From positions 79,930-143,929 of the forward strand of contig JAEYFP010000041.1 of NCBI GenBank assembly GCA_023402845.1: a DNA stretch of 64,000 nucleotides. Direction: 5' to 3'. Source of the stretch: Bacillota bacterium (GTDB lineage Bacteria; Bacillota; Clostridia; Lachnospirales; Lachnospiraceae). Under the pieces are notes generated by a model. The model was not told the origin of the DNA. It made no database searches and saw nothing but the letters and a program-made list of their open reading frames with translations. Both the position numbers and the translations under genes were made by a program. This document shows, piece after piece, positions 1-9,207 of this stretch; position 1 is the first letter of the stretch; each line of letters starts with the position of its first letter.

Positions 1-1
1 T

Positions 2-442
2 CTGCAGAGTGCGAGTATCACTACCGATGAGCAGAAAATATATATTTCACGTAAAAAAAAGGACCTTAGCCGTTTGTTAAATGAAGAAGGTATCGAAAAG
101 CTTTTTATAAAATATGGATTCGAGATTATTTATCCGGAGGAGTTGAGTCTTTCCGAACAGATCAGGGCTTTTGCCGGAGCAAGTGCTGTAGCCGGCGTTT
201 CGGGGGCCGCTTTTACAAATATTATTTTTTGCAGACCTCAAACAGAGGTTATTTGTATCATCCCGATGGAATATGAATTTTATTTATATTCCACAATGGC
301 CTATTTACTTGAGGAACGATTTGTTTTTTTGGATGCAGGCATAGCAAACAGGGGTGAAAACCCTGCGCTTAGCCAATATGAGCTGGAAGAAGCGTATTGT
401 GAAAGAATGTTAAAGAAATTGAAAACTGGTGAGGAACTATAA
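2..442 (+). CDS. GT61-family glycosyltransferase, C-terminal part (5' end outside window)
   Basis: The reading frame is open from the first bases of the window and ends at a TAA at 440-442, so only the last ~146 residues are seen. They match the end of GT61 (DUF563) glycosyltransferases: a KIYISRKK strand, then an NEEG...YGFEII segment, a pE-L-SLSEQI helix and the GVSGAAFTNIIF motif near residue 60 of the visible part. GT61 proteins usually have GxHGAGLTN here, so the His is replaced by Ser. This is expected to be a cytoplasmic or membrane-associated transferase adding a sugar to a lipid-linked glycan. It is followed after one base by the ketoisomerase gene, suggesting co-transcription. Family assignment is by motif only; substrate is unknown. 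Confidence 0.7.
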   Translation: MQSASITTDEQKIYISRKKKDLSRLLNEEGIEKLFIKYGFEIIYPEELSLSEQIRAFAGASAVAGVSGAAFTNIIFCRPQTEVICIIPMEYEFYLYSTMAYLLEERFVFLDAGIANRGENPALSQYELEEAYCERMLKKLKTGEEL

Positions 443-443
443 C

Positions 444-845
444 ATGCAGATAATAAAATATACATTTCAACGTCATGGTGATGAGCGAGGCAACTTGATA
501 GCTTTGGAAGAATTAATAGATGTTCCCTTTAAAATAAAGAGGGTTTATTATATGTATGATACCATCCCGGGTGTTGTTCGTGGAAAGCATGCTCATAAGA
601 CATTGGAGCAAATCTTAATATGTATTCATGGAAGCTGCAGAATACATTTGGACAATGGAAAAGAGCGGACTGAGATATTATTGGAACGACCCTACGAGGG
701 ACTATATCTTTCGAGTAATATGTGGCGGGAGATGTATGATTTTTCTAATGATGCAGTTTTGATGGTTTTGGCATCGGAATTATATAATGAGGATGATTAC
801 ATTCGGGATTATGAAGAGTTTAAGCAATTGGCAAATTCAGATTAA
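444..845 (+). CDS. dTDP-4-keto-6-deoxyhexose 3,4-ketoisomerase-like cupin (FdtA/QdtA family)
   Basis: A 133-residue single-domain cupin. The segment RGKHAHK places His49 and His51 at the same numbers as the catalytic and neighbouring histidines of FdtA, and YYMYDTIPGVVRGKHAHK is the family signature. FdtA-type enzymes move the keto group of dTDP-4-keto-6-deoxyglucose from C4 to C3, the step before amination to a 3-amino-3,6-dideoxy sugar such as Fuc3N or Qui3N. ATG at 444 is chosen over an upstream GTG at 429 because GAGGA at 431-435 sits eight bases before it and the length fits the family. The matching aminotransferase (FdtB) is not in this window and may lie upstream. An acyltransferase follows. 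Confidence 0.82.
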   Translation: MQIIKYTFQRHGDERGNLIALEELIDVPFKIKRVYYMYDTIPGVVRGKHAHKTLEQILICIHGSCRIHLDNGKERTEILLERPYEGLYLSSNMWREMYDFSNDAVLMVLASELYNEDDYIRDYEEFKQLANSD

Positions 846-868
846 TAATTATTCGGAAGGGTACGATT

Positions 869-1636
869 ATGGACGTTATAAAGGGGAAAAATGTTATTAT
901 TAAGGATAGTGTATTTATTGGAGATAATGTGATTTTGGAAGATGATGTGTATTTGGATTATGGTGCTATTATTCGCGATAATGTCCATATAAAAAGGGGA
1001 ACAACTATCGGTGCAAGATGTATACTTGGTGAATATTTAGGAGATTTTTATGAGGATAGAACTAATAAAACCCATCCGTTGGTAATTGGTGAGAATTCGA
1101 TTATCAGAAGTGAAACGATTATATATGGAGATTGTGAGATCGGCGACAATTTTATGACAGGTCACAGAGTAACAATACGTGAAGGAAGCATTATTAGTGA
1201 AAATGTAAGGGTTGGGACACTATCGGACATACAGGGGAAATGCATAATCGGCCATCATGTGAATATTCATAGCAATGCACATTTAGGTCAGGATTGTAAA
1301 ATTGGTAATTATGTGTGGATTTATCCGTATGTTGTACTAACTAATGACCCCTATCCGCCTTCTGAAATATTAACGGGAGTAACGATTGAGGATTATGCGG
1401 TTGTTGCGGTGGGAGCAGTAGTTCTTCCGGATGTTACGATAGGGGAGGGAGCACTGGTTGCTGCCGGTACAATTGTTACGAAGAATGTTGAGAGAGGAAA
1501 AGTAGTAAGCGGTAATCCTGGGAGAGAAAAGGGCAATACATTTGATATTATTAATAGATATACAAATGAACCGGCATATCCATGGAGAGACAGATTTGAC
1601 AGGGGGATGCCGTGGGAGGGAAGTGAGAAACTATGA
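869..1636 (+). CDS. Left-handed beta-helix (hexapeptide repeat) acyltransferase
   Basis: A 255-residue protein made almost wholly of hexapeptide repeats: IIKDSVFIGDNVILEDDVYL at the N terminus, IGDNFMTGHRVTIREG in the middle, and VTIEDYAVVAVGAVVLPDVT then GALVAAGTIVT towards the C terminus. The VSGNPGREKG tail resembles the VxGxPAK end of WbpD/FdtC-like N-acetyltransferases. These trimeric cytosolic enzymes transfer an acyl group, usually acetyl from acetyl-CoA, to an amino or hydroxy sugar nucleotide. Placement right after the FdtA-like ketoisomerase makes N-acylation of a 3-amino-3,6-dideoxy sugar the natural guess. The stop overlaps the start of the next gene by four bases (ATGA type). At 255 residues it is longer than FdtC, so O-acylation cannot be excluded. 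Confidence 0.75.
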   Translation: MDVIKGKNVIIKDSVFIGDNVILEDDVYLDYGAIIRDNVHIKRGTTIGARCILGEYLGDFYEDRTNKTHPLVIGENSIIRSETIIYGDCEIGDNFMTGHRVTIREGSIISENVRVGTLSDIQGKCIIGHHVNIHSNAHLGQDCKIGNYVWIYPYVVLTNDPYPPSEILTGVTIEDYAVVAVGAVVLPDVTIGEGALVAAGTIVTKNVERGKVVSGNPGREKGNTFDIINRYTNEPAYPWRDRFDRGMPWEGSEKL

Positions 1637-2727
1637 TACCAAAAATTACAGCATCTGTTAACGGGTACAACGAAGAAGCCCGGGCGGAGTGCTTTTTTCA
1701 GAGCGTTTCAATGTTTGACGAGATTGTTTGCTTTGACAGAGGTTCAACAGATAGAACTGTAGAGATAGCAATCAAGTACGGGGCGAAGATTAACCGTGTT
1801 GATAATTACCCGTTAGAGAGAACATATGAATATGCCTATAGAGATAGAGAAATAACAAAAAACAGCATCACCAATGAATGGTTTTTGTCTTTGACTTATG
1901 CAGATATTGTTCATCCGATGTTGTATGTAAGATTATGCGAAGCAATTGAGAAGGTACCGCAAGGTACAATGGTAATCGGAGTGCCTTGGGTAGAGTGGCT
2001 TTTTGGGTATCAGCAGGAGCATATTCCTTATTGTCATTATTTTAGACCGGTATTAAGAAGAACGATACTATTTGATGATAAAATAGGTGAGGTTCATCAG
2101 GAAGTAGACACTGCTAAGTATGAAATACATTATTTAGAGCCGGATAAGATCATTGCCATCCACCACCTGACGTTTTATAATCTGCGACATTCTTTTATAG
2201 AACAATTAGTCCGTTATAGTATGTTAGAATTAAGAAAATACAGCGAAAAAGGAAGTTTGAAGAATCTTTTATGTAAAATGCGTGATGAGTTACGATATTG
2301 TATTCGTATGATCAAAGCTGGAATAAAAGAAGATCGCAGGGCATTCCTTCCCTATGTGATTCCGGCACTAATGCTTACCTTATACAGAGGCTTTCTTTAC
2401 TATTTAAATATATTACTTTTGCTTTTAGATCAATATAGGCAAAATAATCGTATTAGATTTTTAAATAGTATGGTCGCAGGGCTTCCCAATAAAGGACAAT
2501 TCCATAGAATCAGTATTTTTAGTATGCTTGTTAAATTGGTATTTTTTCCGTTCAAGCTATTTTGGAATGTAATAGATGCAATCTTTTTGGAAGCAATCAG
2601 TTTAATAATTAGTGTCGTTGATTTTTTTGCCTTATATATTGTGATGATCTGGAACCAATGCAGGAAGGAATCGGTTGAGGAGTACTATTTGAAGTTAAAG
2701 CAAAAAATATTAAAAAACGAACTATAA
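1633..2727 (+). CDS. Glycosyltransferase family 2-like protein with C-terminal membrane helices
   Basis: A 364-residue protein whose first half is a GT-A fold: ITASVNGYNEEA as the first strand, FDRGSTDRTVEIA as the nucleotide-binding loop (residues ~34-46), and the unusual TNEWFLSLTYADI where a classical DxD would lie. The C-terminal third is hydrophobic (LYRGFLYYLNILLLLLDQY; LVKLVFFPFKLFWNVIDAIF; a further segment before the end), so it is probably membrane-anchored. It should transfer a sugar to a polyprenyl-linked acceptor. It overlaps the upstream acyltransferase gene by four bases, which points to translational coupling. Donor and acceptor cannot be read from the sequence, and the lack of an obvious DxD makes it a divergent family member. 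Confidence 0.7.
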   Translation: MIPKITASVNGYNEEARAECFFQSVSMFDEIVCFDRGSTDRTVEIAIKYGAKINRVDNYPLERTYEYAYRDREITKNSITNEWFLSLTYADIVHPMLYVRLCEAIEKVPQGTMVIGVPWVEWLFGYQQEHIPYCHYFRPVLRRTILFDDKIGEVHQEVDTAKYEIHYLEPDKIIAIHHLTFYNLRHSFIEQLVRYSMLELRKYSEKGSLKNLLCKMRDELRYCIRMIKAGIKEDRRAFLPYVIPALMLTLYRGFLYYLNILLLLLDQYRQNNRIRFLNSMVAGLPNKGQFHRISIFSMLVKLVFFPFKLFWNVIDAIFLEAISLIISVVDFFALYIVMIWNQCRKESVEEYYLKLKQKILKNEL

Positions 2728-2756
2728 TATCAGAAATATCTTGATAGGAGATGCTT

Positions 2757-4094
2757 ATGAGAAAAAAAGATCATATTTTAGATATTTTTTTAGGAACAGG
2801 AACCGTCCTTTCGGTAATCGTAATAATTGCGTTACTATTTAATCCAGATATTGTGAATGCATATTTGTTTGCCAATCCGTTGGATTCCTTTATGGATTAT
2901 TTTAATAGTATTAACATTAAGTCTTTTCAAACATCTTATTCAGGTTCGGCGATCTATCCGCCGCTATGTAATGCTATATTTTATTTATTACGTGTATATT
3001 CGGGGAATATTGATATGGCGGAGACTAGTGAATTTGGAGCTGGTGTACTTAGAAATTATACGGCACCTATGATGGTATTTACCATAAGCTCTCTTGCATC
3101 AGTTTTAGTAATCATTCATCTTTTAACGAGATATCTCAATCAAAAAGATCTGAAAAATCAATGGACAGTTGCATTAATTGTTTTTTCGGTGCCGGTTCTA
3201 TTCTTAATCCAACGCGGTAACATTATGATATTATCTTTAATTGGGGTGATGGTCTTCTTTCTGTTAAAAGACTCTTCGGATTCCAAACTGCGAAATGCGG
3301 GGTATTTTTGTTTGGCAATCGCATCATCAATTAAGCTGTATCCCGCTATATTTGGGTTGATTTTGATAAAGGATAAAGAATATAAAGAAGCCTTGAAATT
3401 ATCGCTGTGGGGAGTCGGAGTATTTATAATAACATTTATACTTTTTTGTACAGAGGGCTTAGGCGGAATTCCTCTGTTTTTTGGAAATATCACAGGATTT
3501 AACAGCTCTTTTTTTTATAACACGGTGCAGAAAACAACAATTGACGCAATTGCAAACATCTCTGGAAACACAGCCTATCAAGACAAACCGGTATTTGATT
3601 CTTATGTAATAGATGGATGCAGGATTGGGTATGCAGCTTTTTTGGAGCATCTGTTTATGTGGTTTGGAAATTCTCTTTCATCATCAGCAGTGCTGGCATC
3701 TAAAATGGCGATCGTGATATCAGTGGTAGGAACCGTTGCTTCGTTTTTTTCTAAAAGGAGATGGCAGACAGTGGCTTTGCTTGCCGCGGTGCTCGTGGGA
3801 GCTCAGAACAGAAGCTATGTATATACGGCGGTGTTTATGATTATTCCTTTGGTTATGTTTCTTAACGACGAAGACAAAGGAAATTTAAAATATCTTTATT
3901 TGGTTCTGCAGATATTGATATTCTTTCCTCTTCCGTTTGGATGGGACGAGCATATACACGAGCCTATGTATTATGTGAATCATCGTTCTTTTAATTCTTT
4001 GCAAATAGGCGGAGCAATTTTATTAATGACGTTGGTGATGGTTTTTGAGGTTATTGTTATCTGGATCAAAGAAAAAAGAAAGAGGCAGAAATGA
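2757..4094 (+). CDS. GT-C fold polyprenol-dependent glycosyltransferase (GT87/DUF2029-like)
   Basis: A polytopic membrane protein of 445 residues with about ten hydrophobic segments. After the first helix comes an extracytoplasmic loop with NPLDSFMDYFNSI and SAIYPPLCNAIFY, the arrangement seen in GT87 (DUF2029) mannosyltransferases, where an acidic residue in the first loop is catalytic. SIKLYPAIFGLILIKDK is another family-like stretch. Such enzymes use polyprenyl-phosphate sugars outside the membrane. ATG 2757 is preferred to ATG 2751 because AGGAG at 2746-2750 lies six bases before it and directly abuts the earlier one. The 3' end overlaps the aldolase gene by four bases. A Wzy-like polymerase is the alternative, but the YPP motif favours GT87. 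Confidence 0.65.
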   Translation: MRKKDHILDIFLGTGTVLSVIVIIALLFNPDIVNAYLFANPLDSFMDYFNSINIKSFQTSYSGSAIYPPLCNAIFYLLRVYSGNIDMAETSEFGAGVLRNYTAPMMVFTISSLASVLVIIHLLTRYLNQKDLKNQWTVALIVFSVPVLFLIQRGNIMILSLIGVMVFFLLKDSSDSKLRNAGYFCLAIASSIKLYPAIFGLILIKDKEYKEALKLSLWGVGVFIITFILFCTEGLGGIPLFFGNITGFNSSFFYNTVQKTTIDAIANISGNTAYQDKPVFDSYVIDGCRIGYAAFLEHLFMWFGNSLSSSAVLASKMAIVISVVGTVASFFSKRRWQTVALLAAVLVGAQNRSYVYTAVFMIIPLVMFLNDEDKGNLKYLYLVLQILIFFPLPFGWDEHIHEPMYYVNHRSFNSLQIGGAILLMTLVMVFEVIVIWIKEKRKRQK

Positions 4095-5689
4095 ACGAAA
4101 TAAAATTACTTGATTGCACATTGCGAGACGGCGGCTATGTGAATGACTGGGAGTTTGGACAGGATAATTTAGTCAGCATTTTTGAACGGCTGGTCAGCAG
4201 TAATGTTGATATCATCGAAGTGGGATTTTTAGATGACAGAAGAATATTTGATAGGAATAGAAGCATTATGCCGGATACGAATTCGGTTGAACAAATATAC
4301 GGAAGCGTAGATCAGAAAGCGGCGATGATTGTAGGCATGATCGATTACGGAACCTGTCCGCTCGAAAACATTCAGCCATGCGAGGAGAGCTATCTGGACG
4401 GCATTCGCGTGATTTTCAAGAAAAACCTGATGCACGAAGCGATTTCATTTTGCAAGGAAATAAAAAACCTGGGATACCAGGTGTTCACGCAGGCGGTATC
4501 AATTACGAGTTATTCTGATGAAGAGCTTATGGAGTTGATCGGGCTGGTCAATGAACTGAGGCCATATGCGGTTTCTATGGTAGATACGTACGGACTGTTA
4601 CATCAGGATAATCTGCTCCATTACTATGAGCTTTTGGATCGACATTTGGTGTCTGAGGTTGGAATCGGATATCATTCCCACAATAATTTTCAGTTGGCTT
4701 ACGCGAATTGCATTGAAATGCTAAAGCAGCAGAGCAGACGCATGATGCTGATTGACGGAAGCTTGTACGGAATGGGGAAAAGTGCGGGCAATGCGCCGAT
4801 TGAACTTTTGGCAATGCACTTAAATGAGCGGTATGGGAAAAATTACGATGTCAACCAGATGATCGAGGCCATTGATGGGAACATCATGAAAATACACCAG
4901 AAGACGCCATGGGGATATAATTTGTTTTACTATTTAGCTGCGTCGAATAAATGCCACCCCAGTTATACCCAATATCTGATGAACAAGCATACACTCTCGA
5001 TCAAGTCGGTCAATGAGATTTCGGAAAGAATTGAACTGGACAAGAAATTGCTGTATGATGAGAATTATATAGAAAATTTGTACTGTCAGTATCAGAAAAA
5101 GGAATGCGATGACAGTATTAGCCGGCAAAGCCTTTATCAGTTACTGTGTGATAAAAATATTATGGTGATCGGGCCGGGCAGAACGATTAAGACAGAATTA
5201 GAATTGATCAAAGCTTACAGGGCGGAAAACAAAGACGCAATTGTAATTGCGATTAATTTTATACCCGATACGGTTCAGGTGGACTATGTATTTTTAAGCA
5301 ATTCCAGGAGATATATTCATGTAAACAAAGCACTTAAAGCGGCCGCAAACAAACAGGTGCAGGTGATTGCAACCTCCAATGTAACAGGTACCAACAGGCA
5401 GTTCCAATTTGTCTTAAACAACGAATTGCTATTAGATGAGGAGGCAGAATTTGCCGACAATTCGTTTGTGATGCTTTTGAAAATTCTTCAGGCGATAGAG
5501 GTAAAGTCAGTTATCTGCGCCGGACTTGACGGTTATTCTTCTGAGGAAGATAATTATGCGAACGAAGATATGGAGTACTGGTTTGCCAAAAGAAAGGCAT
5601 CGCTGCTCAACGAATATGTAAGAGCATTTTTGAAGACCGTAAAGACACCGCCGCTCTCTTTTTTAACCAAAACATATTATCAAGATTGA
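4091..5689 (+). CDS. DRE-TIM aldolase (4-hydroxy-2-oxovalerate aldolase-like) with C-terminal extra domain
   Basis: A 532-residue two-domain protein. Residues 1-~310 are a DRE-TIM metallolyase barrel: LLDCTLRDGGYVNDW near the N terminus (the HMGL-like signature with Arg and Asp), IIEVGFLD, and the metal-binding HSHNNFQLA near residue 195. From about residue 350 a second domain begins with IMVIGPGRTIKTELELI, a Rossmann-like strand-GxG-helix that ordinary aldolases lack. The family cleaves or forms bonds next to a 2-oxo acid, often with pyruvate. In this locus, followed by a HAD phosphatase and a ThDP enzyme, it probably builds an acyl or sugar precursor for the polysaccharide rather than degrading aromatics. 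ATGA overlap with the upstream gene. The substrate is unknown. Confidence 0.75.
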   Translation: MNEIKLLDCTLRDGGYVNDWEFGQDNLVSIFERLVSSNVDIIEVGFLDDRRIFDRNRSIMPDTNSVEQIYGSVDQKAAMIVGMIDYGTCPLENIQPCEESYLDGIRVIFKKNLMHEAISFCKEIKNLGYQVFTQAVSITSYSDEELMELIGLVNELRPYAVSMVDTYGLLHQDNLLHYYELLDRHLVSEVGIGYHSHNNFQLAYANCIEMLKQQSRRMMLIDGSLYGMGKSAGNAPIELLAMHLNERYGKNYDVNQMIEAIDGNIMKIHQKTPWGYNLFYYLAASNKCHPSYTQYLMNKHTLSIKSVNEISERIELDKKLLYDENYIENLYCQYQKKECDDSISRQSLYQLLCDKNIMVIGPGRTIKTELELIKAYRAENKDAIVIAINFIPDTVQVDYVFLSNSRRYIHVNKALKAAANKQVQVIATSNVTGTNRQFQFVLNNELLLDEEAEFADNSFVMLLKILQAIEVKSVICAGLDGYSSEEDNYANEDMEYWFAKRKASLLNEYVRAFLKTVKTPPLSFLTKTYYQD

Positions 5690-5704
5690 GACGAGGAAAA
5701 GGAA

Positions 5705-6385
5705 ATGAAGTATGAAGCAGTGATATTTGATGTAGACGGAACTTTGCTTGATACGGCGGAAGGAGTATTGGCCTCCGTATCGTATGCGATTGAGAAGTGC
5801 GGACTGTTACCTTTATCTGAAGAGCAGATGCTCACTTTTATTGGGCCGCCCATTCAGAAATCCTTGGCGAACTATTACGAGCTAGAACCATCAGAAATTC
5901 AAAAGATCGCAGATGTCTTTAGAGCGCATTATAGCGAAGTAGACTTGCTAAAAGCAAGACCTTATGATGGCATTTACCATGTGTTTGATGTTCTCAAAGA
6001 GCATAAGATCAAGCTTGCAATTGCTACCTATAAACGAGAGGATTATGCATTGCGTTTGTTAAAACATTTTGGGTTTGACCGTTATACATCTGTCATCTAT
6101 GGAGCAGACAATGCAAACAAACTAAAAAAGAAGGATATCATACAAAAATGCATGGATGATCTCCAGATACAGGATGTTGCAAAAATAGTGATGGTGGGGG
6201 ATAGTGATAACGATGCCATTGGAGCGCAGGAACTGGGAATACAATTTATCGGAGTCACTTATGGATTTGATTTTAAAACATGTGAAGATGTAAGAAAGTT
6301 TCCCTCTATTGGATGCGCCAGTCAAACAGAAGATATCATAGGGATGATGGTAGGAGGAGACAAAAGTGAAAATCAAGGTTTCTGA
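5705..6385 (+). CDS. HAD-superfamily phosphatase (phosphoglycolate phosphatase-like)
   Basis: A 226-residue HAD hydrolase with all four motifs: FDVDGTLLDT (motif I, nucleophile Asp near residue 9), LAIATYKRED (motif II Thr), a Lys in NKLKKKD (motif III) and MVGDSDNDAIGA (motif IV). The alpha-helical cap between motifs I and II is of the Gph/PgmB type. It should remove phosphate from a small metabolite in the cytosol. It lies between the aldolase and the first ThDP enzyme, and its 3' end overlaps the latter by 20 bases, so the three probably serve one pathway in which a phosphorylated intermediate is dephosphorylated. Beta-phosphoglucomutase activity is less likely, but the sequence does not exclude it. 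Confidence 0.78.
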   Translation: MKYEAVIFDVDGTLLDTAEGVLASVSYAIEKCGLLPLSEEQMLTFIGPPIQKSLANYYELEPSEIQKIADVFRAHYSEVDLLKARPYDGIYHVFDVLKEHKIKLAIATYKREDYALRLLKHFGFDRYTSVIYGADNANKLKKKDIIQKCMDDLQIQDVAKIVMVGDSDNDAIGAQELGIQFIGVTYGFDFKTCEDVRKFPSIGCASQTEDIIGMMVGGDKSENQGF

Positions 6386-8162
6386 ATATATCGCTAATTT
6401 TTTAGCCCAAAGTGGAATTAAACATGTCTTTACAGTGACGGGTGGAGGTGCAATGCACTTAAATGACGCATTCGGGCATCATCTATCCTTACAGTGTATC
6501 TATCATCATCATGAGCAAGCCTGTGCGATTGCCGCGGAAGGGTATACGAGGTTATCAGGAAGCTTATCGGTGGTCTGTGTTACGAGTGGTCCCGGTGGAA
6601 CCAATGCGATCACGGGTGTTCTAGGAGGTTGGCTGGACTCGATTCCGATGTTTGTCATTTCAGGACAGGTAAAAAGAGAGACAACGACATGGGCGACGAG
6701 TGTGCCCTTGCGTCAATTAGGTGATCAAGAATATCAGATTATCGAAAGCATTAAACCAATGACAAAGTATGCGCAGATGATTACAGAGCCAAACGAGATT
6801 AGATACCATTTGGAAAAAGCACTGTATCTGTCTAAGGCAGGGCGAGGAGGTCCAGTCTGGTTAGACATCCCACTAGATGTGCAGGCGGCGATTGTTGACA
6901 CAGAAGAACTCAAAGGTTTTGAGGAAACGGAATGTAGCAGCACCGAAACGCCTCATTTTGAAGAATGGTTGACTGGACAAGTCATTGAGAAGATAAGACG
7001 CGCGAAAAGACCTGTGATTCTTGCTGGTACGGGAATTCGACTTGCTGATGCGCACAAAGAATTTCTAGAAGTAGTGGAACAATTGCAAATCCCGGTTGTA
7101 ACAGCATGGAATGCACATGATCTTTTGCCAGACGCTCATCCCATCAACTGTGGAAGACCCGGGACAGTAGGGACGAGAGGCGGCAACTTTGTCATACAAA
7201 ACAGTGATCTGCTCCTTGTACTAGGGTGTCGTATGAATCTTCGAATGATTAGTTATAATTATAAGGATTTTGCCAAGGAAGCATATAAGATCATCGTTGA
7301 CATTGATCCAAATGAATTAAAAAAACCTACGATAAAAGCAGATTTGCCTATTTGTGCAGATGTAAAGGAAGTTTTGCAATCGTTACATGCATTTGGATAC
7401 ATTTCCACTAATGAAGAACATAAAAAATGGCTTGACTGGTCGAGTCATTTGAATAAGAAATATCCAGCTGTGCTTCCACAGTATTATGAAACATCCAAGC
7501 CGCTGAATCCATACGTGTTCATAAAAGAACTGTTTGAGAATCTGGAGCCGGGGGAGAAGGTTGTCTGTGGGAACGGAAGTGCTTGTGTCATTACTTTTCA
7601 GGCGGCTATCATTAAGGAAAATCAGAGATTATTCACGAATTCAGGCTGTGCAGCGATGGGATATGGGTTTCCGGCAGCAATCGGAGCATGCGTGGCGGGC
7701 AATCATGAGAGAGTGATCTGCATTGACGGAGACGGGAGCTTTCAAATGAATCTGCAGGAGCTTCAAACTGTCGTACATCATCATATGAACTTGAAGATCA
7801 TCTATATTAATAACAATGGCTATCATTCCATCAGACAGACCCAGCGGAATCTTTTCAAGCCTCCTTTAGTCGGGGTATGCAGTGATAATGGAATCAGTTT
7901 TCCGGACATCGAAAAGATCGCATATGCTTATGGAATTCGATTTGTAAGAATTGATTGTATAGAGCAGATACAGGAAAAACTCAAAGAGGTGATGGAAGAG
8001 GATGAACCAGTTATCTGCGAGGTAGTAGTGGATCCTGAGCAGAGCTTTGAGCCGAAGCTTTCATCGAAGGTACTACCGGATGGAACGATTGTTTCACCAC
8101 CGCTTGATGATATGTTCCCATTTTTAAGTAGAGAAGAATATGAGAAGAATCGGTATGAATAG
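6366..8162 (+). CDS. ThDP-dependent acetolactate synthase-like enzyme (first copy)
   Basis: A 598-residue enzyme with the three-domain layout of acetolactate synthase and pyruvate decarboxylase. The Pyr domain has GGGAMHLNDA and HHHEQACAIAAEGY (the conserved Glu near residue 50), followed by VTSGPGGTNAITGVLGGW. The PP domain has IDGDGSFQMN (about residue 453) and, some 27 residues on, NNNGYHS, together forming the GDG-NN ThDP/Mg site. The start is GTG 6366, seven bases after AGGAGG, overlapping the HAD gene by 20 bases. A biosynthetic IlvB would normally have its small subunit beside it; none is here. YerE, a known relative, adds a two-carbon unit from pyruvate to a CDP-4-ketosugar. A similar sugar or acyl-chain role is an inference. 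A paralog lies at 18782-20548. Confidence 0.8.
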   Translation: MKIKVSEYIANFLAQSGIKHVFTVTGGGAMHLNDAFGHHLSLQCIYHHHEQACAIAAEGYTRLSGSLSVVCVTSGPGGTNAITGVLGGWLDSIPMFVISGQVKRETTTWATSVPLRQLGDQEYQIIESIKPMTKYAQMITEPNEIRYHLEKALYLSKAGRGGPVWLDIPLDVQAAIVDTEELKGFEETECSSTETPHFEEWLTGQVIEKIRRAKRPVILAGTGIRLADAHKEFLEVVEQLQIPVVTAWNAHDLLPDAHPINCGRPGTVGTRGGNFVIQNSDLLLVLGCRMNLRMISYNYKDFAKEAYKIIVDIDPNELKKPTIKADLPICADVKEVLQSLHAFGYISTNEEHKKWLDWSSHLNKKYPAVLPQYYETSKPLNPYVFIKELFENLEPGEKVVCGNGSACVITFQAAIIKENQRLFTNSGCAAMGYGFPAAIGACVAGNHERVICIDGDGSFQMNLQELQTVVHHHMNLKIIYINNNGYHSIRQTQRNLFKPPLVGVCSDNGISFPDIEKIAYAYGIRFVRIDCIEQIQEKLKEVMEEDEPVICEVVVDPEQSFEPKLSSKVLPDGTIVSPPLDDMFPFLSREEYEKNRYE

Positions 8163-8173
8163 TGTCAATCTGC

Positions 8174-8202
8174 TTGTCAACTATAAGGTGCCGTGTTAAA
8201 AT
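8174..8202 (+). promoter_or_regulatory. Predicted sigma-70-type promoter before the AT-rich glycosyltransferase block
   Basis: TTGTCA at 8174-8179 and TAAAAT at 8197-8202 are separated by exactly 17 bases, in the 86-base gap between two otherwise tightly packed genes. Transcription would start about 46 bases before the GTG at 8249. This position also marks the change to a more AT-rich composition downstream. No terminator is seen before it, so it may be an internal promoter inside a longer operon. Confidence 0.5.
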
Positions 8203-8248
8203 TGTTATGTTGTTTGTAATAACTATGCTATTTAAAGAGGAATAATTC

Positions 8249-9196
8249 GTGAAAAAAATCAGTATCCTAATTCCCTGCTATAATGAGGTTGAGAATGTTG
8301 AACTAATGAGTGAGGAGGTAGTAAATGTCTTGCAAGAAGCATTACCACAGTATGATTATGAGCTGTTATTTATTGATAATTGCTCCACAGATGGAACAAG
8401 AGACGTATTAGAGAAAATCTGTGCAAAAAATACGAAAATCAAAGCAATTTTTAATGTAACAAACTTCGGACAATTCAATTCACCTTTTCATGGGATGTGC
8501 CAGACAACGGGAGATTGCACAATAAGTATGTGCTGTGATTTTCAAGATCCTGTAGAATTAATTCCACGTATGGTTGAAAAGTGGGAAAAAGGGCATAAAA
8601 TAGTAAGTGGTATTAAAACATCAAGTAAGGAGTCTGGCTTTATTTATTTTTTAAGAACTTGTTATTATAAAATGATTAAAAACATGTCTACTGTTAAGAT
8701 GATAGAGCACTTTACAGGATTTGGATTATATGATAAGACTTTTATTACATTGCTAAAAGAATTAGATGACCCCATTCCTTTTCTAAGAGGAATTGTAGCA
8801 GAATATGGTGTTGGGTTTAATATGATAGAAATAGAGTATGAGCAAGCAAAGAGAAGAGCAGGGAAAACGCATAACAATTTTTATAGTTTATATGATGCTG
8901 CAATGCTTAGTTTCACCTCATATACGAAGGTTGGTTTACGTCTAGCCACATTACTTGGATTTGTGATAGGAATTCTTAGTTTTATTGTAGCATTTGTTTA
9001 CTTTGTATTGAAGTTGCTTTATTGGGATCGCTTCGCTGCAGGATATGTTCCGATGACAATCGGTATCTTTTTATTAGGGTCTATTCAACTATTTTTCATA
9101 GGTTTTTTGGGAGAGTACATATTAAATATTAATACAAGGGTCATCAATCGACCGGTTGTTGTTGAGGAGAAAAGGATTAATTTTGAGGAATCATGA
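8249..9196 (+). CDS. GT2 polyprenyl-phosphate glycosyltransferase (GtrB/DPM1-like)
   Basis: A 315-residue protein with a GT-A domain (ISILIPCYNEVENVE at the start, IDNCSTDGTRD near residue 45, and CDFQDPVELIP as the DxD-like region near residue 97) and two C-terminal transmembrane helices (residues ~230-255 and ~265-290). This is the GtrB/ArnC/DPM1 plan: it loads a sugar from a nucleotide donor onto undecaprenyl phosphate at the inner face of the membrane. The lipid-linked sugar would feed a GT-C enzyme such as the one at 2757-4094. The start is GTG 8249, with AGAGG at 8236-8240. Its 3' end lies against or overlaps the next glycosyltransferase gene. The sugar is not predictable. Confidence 0.8.
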   Translation: MKKISILIPCYNEVENVELMSEEVVNVLQEALPQYDYELLFIDNCSTDGTRDVLEKICAKNTKIKAIFNVTNFGQFNSPFHGMCQTTGDCTISMCCDFQDPVELIPRMVEKWEKGHKIVSGIKTSSKESGFIYFLRTCYYKMIKNMSTVKMIEHFTGFGLYDKTFITLLKELDDPIPFLRGIVAEYGVGFNMIEIEYEQAKRRAGKTHNNFYSLYDAAMLSFTSYTKVGLRLATLLGFVIGILSFIVAFVYFVLKLLYWDRFAAGYVPMTIGIFLLGSIQLFFIGFLGEYILNINTRVINRPVVVEEKRINFEES

Positions 9197-9207
9197 GGAT
9201 AAACAAA

